Shown here piece after piece: positions 15,828-25,247 of a DNA stretch of 64,000 bases. Each line of letters starts with the position of its first letter. Positions within the stretch are counted from its first letter, which is position 1. The notes beneath the pieces are model-generated. The model made no database searches and had not been told where the DNA came from. It worked only from the letters and a program-made list of their open reading frames with translations. A program made the translations under genes and the position numbers. This stretch comes from Scatavimonas merdigallinarum (lineage in GTDB: Bacteria; Bacillota; Clostridia; Oscillospirales; Acutalibacteraceae), in the NCBI GenBank assembly GCA_018713055.1, contig DVFW01000024.1:1-64000 (forward strand). Reading direction: 5' to 3'.

Positions 15828-18029
15828 ATGGATAACGGACAGCTTTTGGAATTGAACGGAGAGGTTGAAGAAATTATTTTTCGCAACGCGGAAAACGGTT
15901 ATACCGTATTGTCTGTCAATTGCGGCGGACAGGAAATCACCGCGGTCGGCCTGCTCCCTTTCGTCAGCATCGGAGAAGAGCTCCGCCTGATTGGAAAATT
16001 TAAAAGCCATGTTTCATATGGAGAACAATTTGCCGTAGAGGCCTGCGAACGCTCTATGCCCTCTAATTCCGCTGCAATCCTCAAATACCTATCCTCAGGG
16101 GCAGTAAAAGGAGTCGGCCCCGCTACTGCCAGACGCCTTGTAGAAACTTTTGGGGAAAACACATTGGAAATAATGGAAAACCAACCACAACGTTTGGCGT
16201 CTGTTAAAGGAATCTCAATTGACAAGGCTGAACAAATCAGCAGCGAGTTGCAAAAGCTTTTTGGCATACGCGAACTGATGGCTGCATTGCAAAAATATGG
16301 TATCACCCCGCAGGATTCCGTGCGCATATGGCGGTTTTGGGGTACGGCCGCTCTGCGCAGAATTGAAGAAAACCCTTATTTTTTATGTTCCCAGGAGCTG
16401 CGTATTCCGTTTGAACAGGCAGATGCCATCGCTGCAGCGCAACAACGCCCGTTTGACGATTTGTGCCGCGTACGCGCCGGGCTTGCATACATATTGGAGC
16501 ATAATAAAAACAACGGGCACACCTGCCTACCGAAAGACAGGCTTGTACAGGCCTGCACAAACTTTCTTTCCGTAACACCGCAGCAGGCCTGCGATGCATT
16601 GGACGAAATGCTAACCGACGGAAACCTGGTATGCGATGAGCTGGAAGGCCAAGCGTTTATTTTTACGCCGCCTTTGCATCGGTGTGAAACCTATATTGCT
16701 GCAAGGATGCTTATGCTGCTGCGTTTTCCGGCACAGCAAATTCCCTGTATTGATCAGGAAATTCAGGCAATTGAACAAACGGAAAACCTGGAGTATGCAC
16801 AGTTGCAAAAGCTGGCGATCCAGGAAGCGCTCACAAACGGCCTGCTCATTTTAACAGGCGGCCCTGGAACGGGAAAAACAACTACGCTTAATGCTGTGAT
16901 CAAAATTTTGAAAAAAAACGGGCAGAAAGTTTTTCTGGCCGCCCCTACGGGGCGTGCAGCGCAACGTATGTCTGAAGTAACCGGCTGTGAGGCCAAAACC
17001 ATCCATCGGCTTTTAGAGGTAACATGGGACAAAAACGACAGGCCTGTTTTTCAACGTAATGAAAAAAACATGCTCAACTGCGATGCATTGATTCTGGATG
17101 AGCTTTCCATGGTAGACGCTTTGCTGTTTGAAAGCGTAATACGAGCGCTGCCCATGGGTTGCCGGCTGATCCTTGTAGGAGACTGCGACCAGCTTCCCTC
17201 TGTCGGGGCTGGTAACGTGCTGCAAGACCTGATCCATTCCGGCCTGATGCCGGTGATCCAGTTGACAGAAATTTTTCGCCAATCCATGCGCAGCCTGATT
17301 GTTACAAACGCGCACCGCATCGTAAAAGGTGAAATGCCTGTATTAACGCAAAGGAACAGCGATTTTTTCTTTTTACGCTGCCATGACTGGGAAGCTTTAG
17401 CCGAGACGATTATAGAATTATGCCGTACAAGGCTTCCCAAAAGCTACAATTATTCGCCATTTGAGGATATTCAAGTGCTTTCTCCCGCACGTAAAGGAAC
17501 CTTGGGTTGTCTGGACCTGAACACAAGACTGCAGGCTGCGTTGAATCCCCCCTCCCCTGATAAGAAGGAAATCACCGTTAACACCACCACCCTGCGCCAG
17601 GGCGACAAAGTTATGCAGGCACGCAATAATTATAATATTACATGGACCAGAAAGGACGGCGAGCACGGTGAAGGCGTTTTTAACGGCGACGTAGGGATTT
17701 TAACAGAAGTCAGCAAATCTGCTCAGACTTTAAAGGTTGTTTTTGATGATAAAACAGCCGTTTACGATTTGGACAGTGCGCTGGACCTGGAACTGGCCTA
17801 TGCTACCACCGTCCATAAAAGCCAGGGAAATGAATTTAACGCCGTTATCCTTCCCATGTACCAGGGTCCGCCGCAATTATGCTATCGAAACCTGCTGTAT
17901 ACCGCCGTGACTCGCGCAAAAAAACTGTTAATTTTAGTCGGCTATGAACAGGCCGTTGCCAAAATGGTGCAAAACAATCGGAAAACCTTGCGGTATACCG
18001 GCTTAAAGCATTTTTTGATCCGAGAATAA
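15828..18029 (+). CDS. recD2: ATP-dependent DNA helicase RecD2
   Basis: A 733-residue SF1B helicase of the RecD2/TraA type. The N-terminal OB-like region (NGEVEEIIFRNAENGYTVLSV) and helix-hairpin-helix motifs (VKGVGPATARRLVETFG, LASVKGISIDKAEQI) precede the motor. Walker A is GGPGTGKTTT, Walker B LILDELSMVD, and the final motif is YATTVHKSQGNEF. RecD2 unwinds DNA 5' to 3' and helps repair and mismatch control. I chose ATG at 15828, 9 nt after GAGG. An upstream in-frame TTG at 15813 is possible. It starts 18 nt after gatD. Confidence 0.93.
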   Translation: MDNGQLLELNGEVEEIIFRNAENGYTVLSVNCGGQEITAVGLLPFVSIGEELRLIGKFKSHVSYGEQFAVEACERSMPSNSAAILKYLSSGAVKGVGPATARRLVETFGENTLEIMENQPQRLASVKGISIDKAEQISSELQKLFGIRELMAALQKYGITPQDSVRIWRFWGTAALRRIEENPYFLCSQELRIPFEQADAIAAAQQRPFDDLCRVRAGLAYILEHNKNNGHTCLPKDRLVQACTNFLSVTPQQACDALDEMLTDGNLVCDELEGQAFIFTPPLHRCETYIAARMLMLLRFPAQQIPCIDQEIQAIEQTENLEYAQLQKLAIQEALTNGLLILTGGPGTGKTTTLNAVIKILKKNGQKVFLAAPTGRAAQRMSEVTGCEAKTIHRLLEVTWDKNDRPVFQRNEKNMLNCDALILDELSMVDALLFESVIRALPMGCRLILVGDCDQLPSVGAGNVLQDLIHSGLMPVIQLTEIFRQSMRSLIVTNAHRIVKGEMPVLTQRNSDFFFLRCHDWEALAETIIELCRTRLPKSYNYSPFEDIQVLSPARKGTLGCLDLNTRLQAALNPPSPDKKEITVNTTTLRQGDKVMQARNNYNITWTRKDGEHGEGVFNGDVGILTEVSKSAQTLKVVFDDKTAVYDLDSALDLELAYATTVHKSQGNEFNAVILPMYQGPPQLCYRNLLYTAVTRAKKLLILVGYEQAVAKMVQNNRKTLRYTGLKHFLIRE

Positions 18030-18121
18030 TTATACTATTTATAATAATTAAAGAAGATTATAATACCTAAAGTATTATACATATAGTATTTCTTTAAATG
18101 TTATATACCAATGGTGATTAC

Positions 18122-18742
18122 ATGAACCCGCTTGATTTTTTGTTTCCGCCGCATTGCCCGTACTGCGGCACACTTATACATGCCTGCGATATGGCCTGCA
18201 GCAGTTGCCTTCCGTTTTTTCCTAAACAGCCTGTTTGCAAGCGGCTTTATGGATATATGTGTGTTTCTCCGTTTCGATACGACGGTATCTTCCGTAGAGC
18301 TGTTTTACGTTTTAAATTCCACAACAGTCCGCAATATGCAAGGCAGCTGGCTGCTGCGGTTGCAAACGCCGTACGGCGGGAATATGCAGTGAATTTTGAT
18401 TTTGTTACCTGCGTGCCGCTTTCTGCCAAAAGCCAAAAGGAGCGCGGGTACAACCAGGCGGCCCTGCTTGCAAAACATACGGCGCGGCATCTGCACCTGC
18501 CTTACAAGGCCACGCTGATAAAAATTCGGGAAAACACTGCGCAGCATTCCCTTGCCAAAGCTATGCGGTGGAAAAATGTACAGGGTGTATACGCCCTGCG
18601 ACGGAAAACATTGCTTGCCGGAAAAAGCATTCTTTTAATCGACGATATTGTAACCACCGGCAATACACTGCGGGAATGCGCTCATGTTTTGGAAAAAAGC
18701 GGCGCTACCGTATGCTGGGCAACACTTGCAAGTGTAGAATAA
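18122..18742 (+). CDS. ComF-family phosphoribosyltransferase-like protein
   Basis: A 206-residue protein with the ComF plan: an N-terminal zinc finger (CPYCG ... CDMACSSC), the middle motif SKKERGYNQ here as SQKERGYNQAALLA, and a PRPP-loop-like segment LLIDDIVTTGNTLREC near the C-terminus. ComF proteins assist DNA uptake in competent Firmicutes, and many relatives have no proven role. ATG at 18122 has only a weak GGTG site. An in-frame ATG at 18098 is also possible. It lies 90 nt after recD2. Confidence 0.85.
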   Translation: MNPLDFLFPPHCPYCGTLIHACDMACSSCLPFFPKQPVCKRLYGYMCVSPFRYDGIFRRAVLRFKFHNSPQYARQLAAAVANAVRREYAVNFDFVTCVPLSAKSQKERGYNQAALLAKHTARHLHLPYKATLIKIRENTAQHSLAKAMRWKNVQGVYALRRKTLLAGKSILLIDDIVTTGNTLRECAHVLEKSGATVCWATLASVE

Positions 18743-18882
18743 GCAGCAGATTGCTTGATCCACAGAAACTGTCCGGCAAACCTAATTAAATAGATGGCAA
18801 AAGGCAACAACAAACTCCCGACAACCGGTTAATCCTCCCATAGGCTCTTCACTTGTGCGCTTTCCAGGTTTGTAATAGAATA

Positions 18883-18930
18883 ATACCTCCAGTTGCAGTT
18901 TCTGCTCTGCAGCTGGAGGTATATTTTTTA
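18883..18930 (+). terminator. Strong intrinsic terminator
   Basis: A 16-bp stem (ATACCTCCAGTTGCAG / CTGCAGCTGGAGGTAT, one wobble) with an 8-nt loop, then ATTTTTTAT. It is 140 nt downstream of the comF-like gene. Confidence 0.85.
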
Positions 18931-19121
18931 TAATTTGTTTTTCGTTATACAGGCATTTTAACCAGCGGATCTTTTGCAGCCTGCTTCCCAGGGGCTCGCG
19001 CCAATAAGCAGCGCAATAATTAAAAACAAAAGGTCCATATGCTGGGATCAGACTTCCGTGTAAATCGTTCAGCCGTTCCGGAAAGGAATTTTCTTAAATG
19101 GTTTTTCCATCGACAGAGCCC
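18931..19121. other. Intergenic stretch without recognised content
   Basis: Together with 18743-18882 this makes about 380 nt between convergent genes. Apart from the terminator I see no reading frame with a ribosome site, RNA gene or repeat. Confidence 0.5.
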
Positions 19122-19532
19122 TTATTCCATATTTTTCTTTATTGTCAAAATATTTCTCCCATTTTTATACTCATAAAAGATTGCATCCATGTTTTTCTTA
19201 ACGATATAAATGCCAAGGCCGCCAATTTCCCGTTCCTCGGCGGAAAGAAAAATATTTGGATCCGTCTTTGCCAGCGGATCATATGGAACGCCGTGATCCA
19301 CAAAGGTGATAACAACAGCCAGCGGTTCTCCAAGCACCTCTGCACGAACAGTAGCAGGCCCTGTGTCCGGATTATACGCATAATGCGCAATATTGCCGAA
19401 CAGTTCATCGATGGCAATATCAATTTGCGCCTGTGCTTTCATCGGACAATGATAGCTTTCCAGCAGTTCGTTGACAAAGGCCGTCACCTTTTCAATATTT
19501 TCCACTGTCGCTTCAACAGTTAGTTCTTTCAT
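19122..19532 (-). CDS. RsbW-like anti-sigma factor / serine-protein kinase (HATPase_c_2)
   Basis: A 136-residue GHKL-fold ATPase. The N box is IDIAIDELFGNIAHYAY, the G1 box VDHGVPYDPL and the G2 box GGLGIYIVKKNMD. Such proteins bind a sigma factor or other target and phosphorylate an STAS-domain antagonist. It is the last gene of a four-gene run whose neighbours are a PP2C phosphatase, a GNAT protein and a MATE-ATPase fusion. Its ATG overlaps the stop of a 35-codon frame by 4 nt. No STAS gene is seen in the cluster. Confidence 0.9.
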   Translation of the reverse strand: MKELTVEATVENIEKVTAFVNELLESYHCPMKAQAQIDIAIDELFGNIAHYAYNPDTGPATVRAEVLGEPLAVVITFVDHGVPYDPLAKTDPNIFLSAEEREIGGLGIYIVKKNMDAIFYEYKNGRNILTIKKNME

Positions 19533-19636
19533 TTCTTCTCATCACCCTTCGCCTGTGTCTCGCTGTGTGCAAACGCTGGATTGTCTGCCTGAGACGGCCC
19601 CTTACGCAGAATGCTATCTATTCCTATCAACCACAT
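19529..19636 (-). CDS. Possible 35-residue coupled peptide upstream of the RsbW-like gene
   Basis: The frame starts MWLIGIDSILRKGPSQ, ends AKGDEKK and its TGA overlaps the ATG of the next gene (ATGA). GGAGGG lies 11 nt upstream. It could be a real small protein, a leader for coupled translation, or the tail of a decayed gene. The rest of the gap (19637-19855) shows no domain in any minus-strand frame, although it has about the length an STAS gene would need. Confidence 0.3.
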   Translation of the reverse strand: MWLIGIDSILRKGPSQADNPAFAHSETQAKGDEKK

Positions 19637-19855
19637 AAGGATAAAAACCCTCCGTACTCAGTATGGAAGTAAGAGCTGTTATATATTCAGACCCGGGGGA
19701 CTGTTTTCCAATGCAGCTAGCGCAGGCCAAAATGCAGCGGTCTTTTAGTCTTGCGGCAACCATCTTCTTTGCAACCAAAGAGCAAGTCGTTTTACAAAAT
19801 TTATTTTTAAAATATTTCAAATATACATGTAAAAGAGAACGTACGGATGTAGCAA

Positions 19856-22156
19856 TCAGTGTCCGGCATCGTCGGACGGTTTCTCCACTGGTTTTTCACA
19901 TTTCAAGCACAACATTGTAATATCGTCAAACTGCGGCGCATCCCCAACAAAAAAGTCGATATCGGCCTTAACCTGATGTAATAACTCTTCCGGTATTGTA
20001 TCCGGCTGGCTGTTAAGCGCCTCCAACATCCGCTCCGTTCCATAAAGCGCGTTATTTACGTCTGTGGCTTCTGTAACGCCGTCGGTATAGACAAACAGCA
20101 TATCCCCGGCATGCAGTTCCAGTTCGTACTCCCGGTAATGCACGTTTTCCATGCCCGCCAGGACAAACCCGTGTGTATCCCGGAAGAGCTCAAACCGGCC
20201 GCCTGCACGCTTTATTGCCGGATATTCATGTCCTGCGTTGGCTGCCGTGAGCTTTCCGGTTGATATCTCATAAACGCCCAGCCAGGCGGTCACAAACATT
20301 TCCGCCGTGTTGCCTTCGCACAGCTGGTTGTTCACTGTCTCCAGAATCTCCTTTGGGGAGGCCCCCATCTGCGCCCGATTTTTCAATAGAATTTTGGCAA
20401 CCACCATAAACAGCGCCGCCGGTACGCCTTTTCCGGAAACGTCTGCTATAACGATGGCCAGATGATCGTCATCTGTCAGGAAAAAGTCATAGAAATCGCC
20501 CCCCACTTCTTTGGCTGGGGTCATGGAAGCGTAAATATCAAACTCATTCCGCTCTGGAAAAGGCGGAAAGATGCATGGCAGCATGGAAGCCTGTATCTGC
20601 GTGGCTACGTGCAGCTCTGCGCCAATTCGTTCCTTTTCGGCGGTAACGCGGGACAGATTTTTGATATATTCCTTCAGGCTGCTGGTCATATGGTTGAAAG
20701 CCTCACCCAACTCTGCCGTCTCATCGTCAGATTCCACATGGATCTGAAAATCCAAATCTCCGCCGCTGACGCGCCTGACGCCGTCTGTAAGGATCAGCAG
20801 CGGGTAGGCCAGCCGATTGGAAAATTTATAAGATAAATAAATAACCAATGCTGTTACCGCCAAGGCGATTCCCACAAAGATGGCGACGATCATCGTAATT
20901 TTCCCGTTCATATCCTGCATAGTCCGCTGGGTGATCTGGTTAATATTCTCCTGCAGCGTTTCGATTGGAGCAACGATAGAGGTATCGTTGAGTTGCATGA
21001 CTGTCACCATTGTCCACTCGGTAATGCTTAACGGAGAAAACGCGACATAGGAAAGTTGCCCGTCCAGCGTAACCAATTCCATGCCAGATTCTTTTCGACC
21101 GGCCTTTTCCAGCATAGATATCAGTTCGGTGTTTCCCGATTCCAACAGGTTGTCCTGATACCGGCTTATTTCGCTTTCCCTGTCCGGATTGGCGCTGGCA
21201 ATCACGTTCATACGCCCCTCCTCCGATGTATTCAGCAAAAAAGCATAGCCGCTGTTCCCAAGCGTTGTGCTCTGTACCATTTCCCGGATATTGTCGATCA
21301 GCCCGCCGCTGCCGGCCACGCCAACCAGATCTCCATCCACATATACTGGCATAGCGCAAATTAGCGCTTCGCCGCGTCCGGAACCATCCTGCACAGGATT
21401 GGACCAATATACCTCTCCTGCTTTGAGCTTGGAAGCTTCTTGATACCATGTGGATTCTCTGGCATCGTATTCCACCATGGAGGTGGTCAGGGTGTCCGCC
21501 AGAATATCAATACCGGATGATTCCAGGCAGAAATAGCTTGCGCCAATCCCATTGTATGTACCATCCCCATTGTCAAAGTTGCGGATGCCGCCCAGCACGC
21601 CCTCCAGATAACCGGCCAGATATAATTCACGGCGCATTACCCCGGTAAGGCTGCTTCCGTCCAGCTCTGCTTTAACGACCACGCCGTTTTCTTCGACAAT
21701 AGAGCCGGGATCCAGCAACGAGCGCGGCGCACGCAGATGAAAAGAAAAACGCCCCAGCATTTCTTCCGGATAATTGCAGGAAAAATCAAAGGTATCAATC
21801 GGCAGGGAAGCGTCTGGCCGCCCCTGCAGGTATTGCGCCTCATGAGAATAAATATCTTCAGCCGCCATGGCTACCAGACGAGTCTGATTAAGAATCAAAC
21901 TCAGGCTGGTATCCGCCTGGCTGCTTTTGTTTTCCGCCAGCATTCTGAGTTCTTTTCGCGTCTGTTCCCGCAGCGTTTCTGTGGAATCCTGTACCGTCTG
22001 GTCGTTTAGCGTCTGCAAGCTGCTGACGGTATTCTGCCGTACGCTCACAATACCCGCGCCGCACGCAAGCCCCAGCAGCACAACAGAAGTCAACGATACG
22101 GATAAAACCAAACCGGCCACCTTATTTTTGATTGTATGCTTTTTCCCTGTTTTCAA
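19856..22156 (-). CDS. Membrane sensor phosphatase: dCache - HAMP - SpoIIE/PP2C
   Basis: 766 residues in the order: transmembrane helix (about 13-35), large extracytoplasmic dCache-like sensor (about 50-400), second helix (MIVAIFVGIALAVTALVIYL, about 420-440), HAMP (about 445-495), coiled linker and a C-terminal PP2C phosphatase. Phosphatase metal motifs are intact: EVGGDFYDFF, IADVSGKGVPAALFM, YTDGVTEA and FDDITML. In the RsbU manner it should dephosphorylate an STAS antagonist in response to an external ligand. GNAT and MATE-ATPase genes lie upstream on the same strand (15-nt gap) and the RsbW-like kinase downstream. Confidence 0.93.
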   Translation of the reverse strand: MKTGKKHTIKNKVAGLVLSVSLTSVVLLGLACGAGIVSVRQNTVSSLQTLNDQTVQDSTETLREQTRKELRMLAENKSSQADTSLSLILNQTRLVAMAAEDIYSHEAQYLQGRPDASLPIDTFDFSCNYPEEMLGRFSFHLRAPRSLLDPGSIVEENGVVVKAELDGSSLTGVMRRELYLAGYLEGVLGGIRNFDNGDGTYNGIGASYFCLESSGIDILADTLTTSMVEYDARESTWYQEASKLKAGEVYWSNPVQDGSGRGEALICAMPVYVDGDLVGVAGSGGLIDNIREMVQSTTLGNSGYAFLLNTSEEGRMNVIASANPDRESEISRYQDNLLESGNTELISMLEKAGRKESGMELVTLDGQLSYVAFSPLSITEWTMVTVMQLNDTSIVAPIETLQENINQITQRTMQDMNGKITMIVAIFVGIALAVTALVIYLSYKFSNRLAYPLLILTDGVRRVSGGDLDFQIHVESDDETAELGEAFNHMTSSLKEYIKNLSRVTAEKERIGAELHVATQIQASMLPCIFPPFPERNEFDIYASMTPAKEVGGDFYDFFLTDDDHLAIVIADVSGKGVPAALFMVVAKILLKNRAQMGASPKEILETVNNQLCEGNTAEMFVTAWLGVYEISTGKLTAANAGHEYPAIKRAGGRFELFRDTHGFVLAGMENVHYREYELELHAGDMLFVYTDGVTEATDVNNALYGTERMLEALNSQPDTIPEELLHQVKADIDFFVGDAPQFDDITMLCLKCEKPVEKPSDDAGH

Positions 22157-22171
22157 AACCGTATCTCCTTT

Positions 22172-23173
22172 TTATTCATACTGTTTATGAATGTAATCCA
22201 GCAGCCATGCGCCTTCCGGATAGAGACAAATCTCCGCATTCCGGACGCACCGCTGGCCGACATGTGCCATGATCATATATTCGCCGCTGCGGTTCATTGG
22301 TTTTAATCCAGTAAAAAAGCAGCCTGCCCGCCGCAGCATTCTGTAAGCATTGGCCGCACCGGAACTTTTTAAATTCAGATAGCATAAAAAAATGCGTTCG
22401 GTTTTCAGGTTCAAATCTTCCAGCAGGGAAGCAAAATCTTCTCCAACTTCCTGTATCACCCAAATGGAATTATGGTGCAATGCATCATGCTGATTGCTAT
22501 ATACCGTTTTTGAAACGGTACAGCTTTGGCCTTTGGATTCCAGGCGGCAATTTACGCCGAGTTCGTCATATATTTGTTTTGCCACTTCCCTGTGCTCTTC
22601 CGGGCAATAGAAAACGCCTGCATCCCCAACTCTCTCCCGGCGGCACATCACCGCCTGGCTGAGCCTGGCGCCCTTCGGCCAAGCGCCTCCCGGCAGCATA
22701 ACTTCAGCCCGATACAGCATGGGCCGCACCCCGCACAGGACAAAACCCTGACGGGCAAGGCTCTGCTGACTGACGGTATTGTGTGCCATGACGTCGGCAT
22801 ACAGGGAAAGAAGCTCCTTTCGGCCCTGTATGCTTTGAAGCAGTATTTCCTCCTGCTTTGTGCCGATTCCCATCCCCTGGTAGGCGTTTCTGACTACCCG
22901 CAGGAGCAACAGGCCGCTGCCGGCAAACTCTGTATCAAACCGGACGGCGGACGTACTGATAATATCTCCCTTTTCCGTAACGCCGCACAGGATGCTCATA
23001 GCGCTTTTTCGGCACTTATTGGAAAGATAACCCGGTGTAAGATACTGCTTATATGGATAACCTCCGCCGTAGTAATCCTCAATGCAGCTGCGAAAGGCAT
23101 TTTCGTCTTCATCTTGAAAAGGCCGGAAGTATACTTTTGTGCGGCGGCAGGTTTTTCTGTCTTCAAAAATCAT
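22172..23173 (-). CDS. GNAT-family acetyltransferase-like protein, two-lobed
   Basis: 333 residues. The N-terminal half is a GNAT domain: YFRPFQDEDENAFRSCIEDYY at about 15-35, RVVRNAYQGMGIGTKQEEILL (acetyl-CoA loop Q-x-x-G-x-G) near 112-132 and TVSQQSLARQGFVLCGVRP near 158. The C-terminal half (about 190-333) looks like a degenerate second GNAT lobe (NAYRMLRRAGCFFTGLKP). The substrate is unknown. It lies 23 nt after the MATE-ATPase gene and 15 nt before the phosphatase, so it is inside the module rather than a bystander. Confidence 0.8.
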   Translation of the reverse strand: MIFEDRKTCRRTKVYFRPFQDEDENAFRSCIEDYYGGGYPYKQYLTPGYLSNKCRKSAMSILCGVTEKGDIISTSAVRFDTEFAGSGLLLLRVVRNAYQGMGIGTKQEEILLQSIQGRKELLSLYADVMAHNTVSQQSLARQGFVLCGVRPMLYRAEVMLPGGAWPKGARLSQAVMCRRERVGDAGVFYCPEEHREVAKQIYDELGVNCRLESKGQSCTVSKTVYSNQHDALHHNSIWVIQEVGEDFASLLEDLNLKTERIFLCYLNLKSSGAANAYRMLRRAGCFFTGLKPMNRSGEYMIMAHVGQRCVRNAEICLYPEGAWLLDYIHKQYE

Positions 23174-23196
23174 AATACGTTTTCTTCATCCTCCAG

Positions 23197-24975
23197 TCAA
23201 AAACGGATCAAAAGATTATTGGTCCCGAAGGTTTCGTGGAAGGCAATCTCTTTGGCAGAACCAGCAATCATTTTAATTCCCAGCACACTTTCGGCCATAT
23301 CTTCATTGTCTTTATTCTCTTCATAATACCGTATTGGGTCGAAAATCCTGCCAGTATTCCGGATACGCAGCAGTACATCTTCCTCCAGACATAAAATACG
23401 GATATCCATAAACTGTTTCTTTTGAGGATCCATACAGCAGGTGATTATAGCCGTCAACATTTCCTCCAGGGCAAGGCTTACCTGCATAGTCTTTTTCGCC
23501 CCAAGACTGTTTTCTTTACAAAACTCAGTAATTTTATTGGAAGCAAACATAACATCGTCCAAAGTATTCTGAACAGAAAAGGAAATTTCGTTTTCGCCCT
23601 CCAGAGAAGTGTCCAGCAGATACCAATCCAGCTTTGGGTTTTTCCGGCACAAAACGCCGATTACCAAAAGCACTGTGCCAAGAGTCAGAACATCGGCCAT
23701 AATGAATGAAAACCAAACCCCGTCTATCCCCAACCACAAGGCGAAAAAAAACGCCGCCGGCGCAAGATAGCCCAAAAGGCGCAGGGTAAGGATCAGATTG
23801 GAAAGCATGGGATGTTTTACCGTATTAAAATAGCCCGACAACATCAGGTTGACAAAGGCAAAAAGAAAGCTCCCAGCCAGGCACACAAGCCCCCGCTGTC
23901 CTCCCGCGACAGCAACCGGATCGGTGATGTTAAACAATGCGCACAGAAGGCCGGAAAACAAAACAATGAAAAGAGCCAGTAAAACCGTCAGCCCACTGCC
24001 AATCTGCAGCGCCTTTCGGCAGACATGCCGGATACTGTTCCAGTCCCGTTCGCCGTAGAACACCCCGACAACCGGCATCAAAGCTGAAGCTACCCCTGTC
24101 ACCACGCCGGTCAGCAGATCCGACACACTTTTAAGCATTGCAAAAGCAGACAGATAAGCACTGGCTCCAATTTGCAGTATAACGGCGTTGATCACCAGAA
24201 TCTTCAGCGCGTTGAATAAATTGTTGCAACCGTTTGGGCTGCCGCAGGCAATGATCTCACCCAGCGTGCGAAAGGAAACGCCCCGCATTTTAACAAGCCG
24301 GGTATTCGGTGTTTTTTTGAACAGAATATACATTCCTAAAAACGTGGTGGTCCCCATAGAGAAACCGGTGGCAATACTGGCTCCCTTGATGCCCATATCA
24401 CACGCCGGCGACATAAACAAGTAAGTAAAAGCCATGTTCAGGCCGCTGGACAGCAAGAATAAAAAGGATGAAGTCTGTGGTTTTCCCTCCATTTTCAAAA
24501 AATGGAGGGGGATATAAATAAACAGGGTAAAACTTCCGCCGAGGATATACCAGCGCAAATAATCTGCCAAATAGCCACCTACGACGCCTTCTCCTCCCAG
24601 TAAACTCACAAGAGGATCCAAAAACAGAAGGCCGCCCGCAGTCGTAACCACGCACAGCACTGCCGTTGTCCAGAAGGCCAGGGTGAAAATCCTCCGATAC
24701 GCAGCGTAATCGTTTTGTCCAATTGCCAGATTGGCGGCAATAGAACCGCCCATACCAACGACTGCGCCAATGGTGTAATAAATTAAATAAATTGGGCTAA
24801 CCAGCGACATGGCCGCCAGTCCGGCTTCTCCAAGAAAACGCCCAACGATCACCGTGTCGATCATTCCTGCTACACTGGTTGCCAACATTGCCAGGACAGA
24901 GGCAATCAGATATTTGCTGTAAACGCTGCGAAGAAAAAAATCATTCCGCCGCAACTGTTTTGTAGAATTTCCCAT
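23197..24975 (-). CDS. MATE transporter fused to a C-terminal RsbW-like ATPase domain
   Basis: 592 residues. Residues about 1-440 are a twelve-helix MATE exporter (ASVLAMLATSVAGMIDTVIVGRFLG at the start, key motif MIDTVIVGRFLG). After a short linker (LLDTSLEGENEISFSV) residues about 465-592 form a GHKL/HATPase_c_2 domain like anti-sigma kinases: VSLALEEMLTAIITCC (N box), RNTGRIFDP (G1 box) and VLGIKMIAGSAKEI (G2 region). The G1 and N-box residues differ from the consensus, so ATP binding should be tested. ATG at 24975 follows GGGA by 7 nt. A TTG at 25014 is the longer alternative. A cytosolic partner-switching domain on a drug/metabolite exporter is the main oddity of the module. Confidence 0.85.
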   Translation of the reverse strand: MGNSTKQLRRNDFFLRSVYSKYLIASVLAMLATSVAGMIDTVIVGRFLGEAGLAAMSLVSPIYLIYYTIGAVVGMGGSIAANLAIGQNDYAAYRRIFTLAFWTTAVLCVVTTAGGLLFLDPLVSLLGGEGVVGGYLADYLRWYILGGSFTLFIYIPLHFLKMEGKPQTSSFLFLLSSGLNMAFTYLFMSPACDMGIKGASIATGFSMGTTTFLGMYILFKKTPNTRLVKMRGVSFRTLGEIIACGSPNGCNNLFNALKILVINAVILQIGASAYLSAFAMLKSVSDLLTGVVTGVASALMPVVGVFYGERDWNSIRHVCRKALQIGSGLTVLLALFIVLFSGLLCALFNITDPVAVAGGQRGLVCLAGSFLFAFVNLMLSGYFNTVKHPMLSNLILTLRLLGYLAPAAFFFALWLGIDGVWFSFIMADVLTLGTVLLVIGVLCRKNPKLDWYLLDTSLEGENEISFSVQNTLDDVMFASNKITEFCKENSLGAKKTMQVSLALEEMLTAIITCCMDPQKKQFMDIRILCLEEDVLLRIRNTGRIFDPIRYYEENKDNEDMAESVLGIKMIAGSAKEIAFHETFGTNNLLIRF

Positions 24976-25186
24976 TGTAAAATCCCACATTCCTGTTTGG
25001 TTATTTGTTTTCAAGCCTGCTTACAACGAACAGAAGGCAACTGTTTTATGTTATTAAATCGTCAAAAAGTTTAAAAAGCTGGTAACTTTCACTTCGAAGA
25101 TTTCTTAAATCATAGCATTAATATTTTTAAACCCAGTATTGTTTTTCCGGTTCATAATCTTTTGCGCAGCAGACAATTTTAAAGCA

Positions 25187-25226
25187 TGAATCAATATCCC
25201 CTGGCTCTGTTGGGAATATTGATTCA
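25187..25226. repeat. Palindromic repeat, copy 1 (REP-like)
   Basis: TGAATCAATATCCC and GGGAATATTGATTCA flank an 11-nt loop. The core AATCAATATCCC recurs at 35389. It lies 21 nt downstream of the SleB-like gene and could also serve as its terminator. Confidence 0.6.
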
Positions 25227-25247
25227 CTTTTCATCCGTTTCAAAATT

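Noticed and set aside
19614..19820. 68-codon minus-strand frame between the phosphatase and RsbW-like genes
   Set aside because: No ribosome site and no STAS or other motif. Considered as a decayed antagonist but no similarity could be seen.
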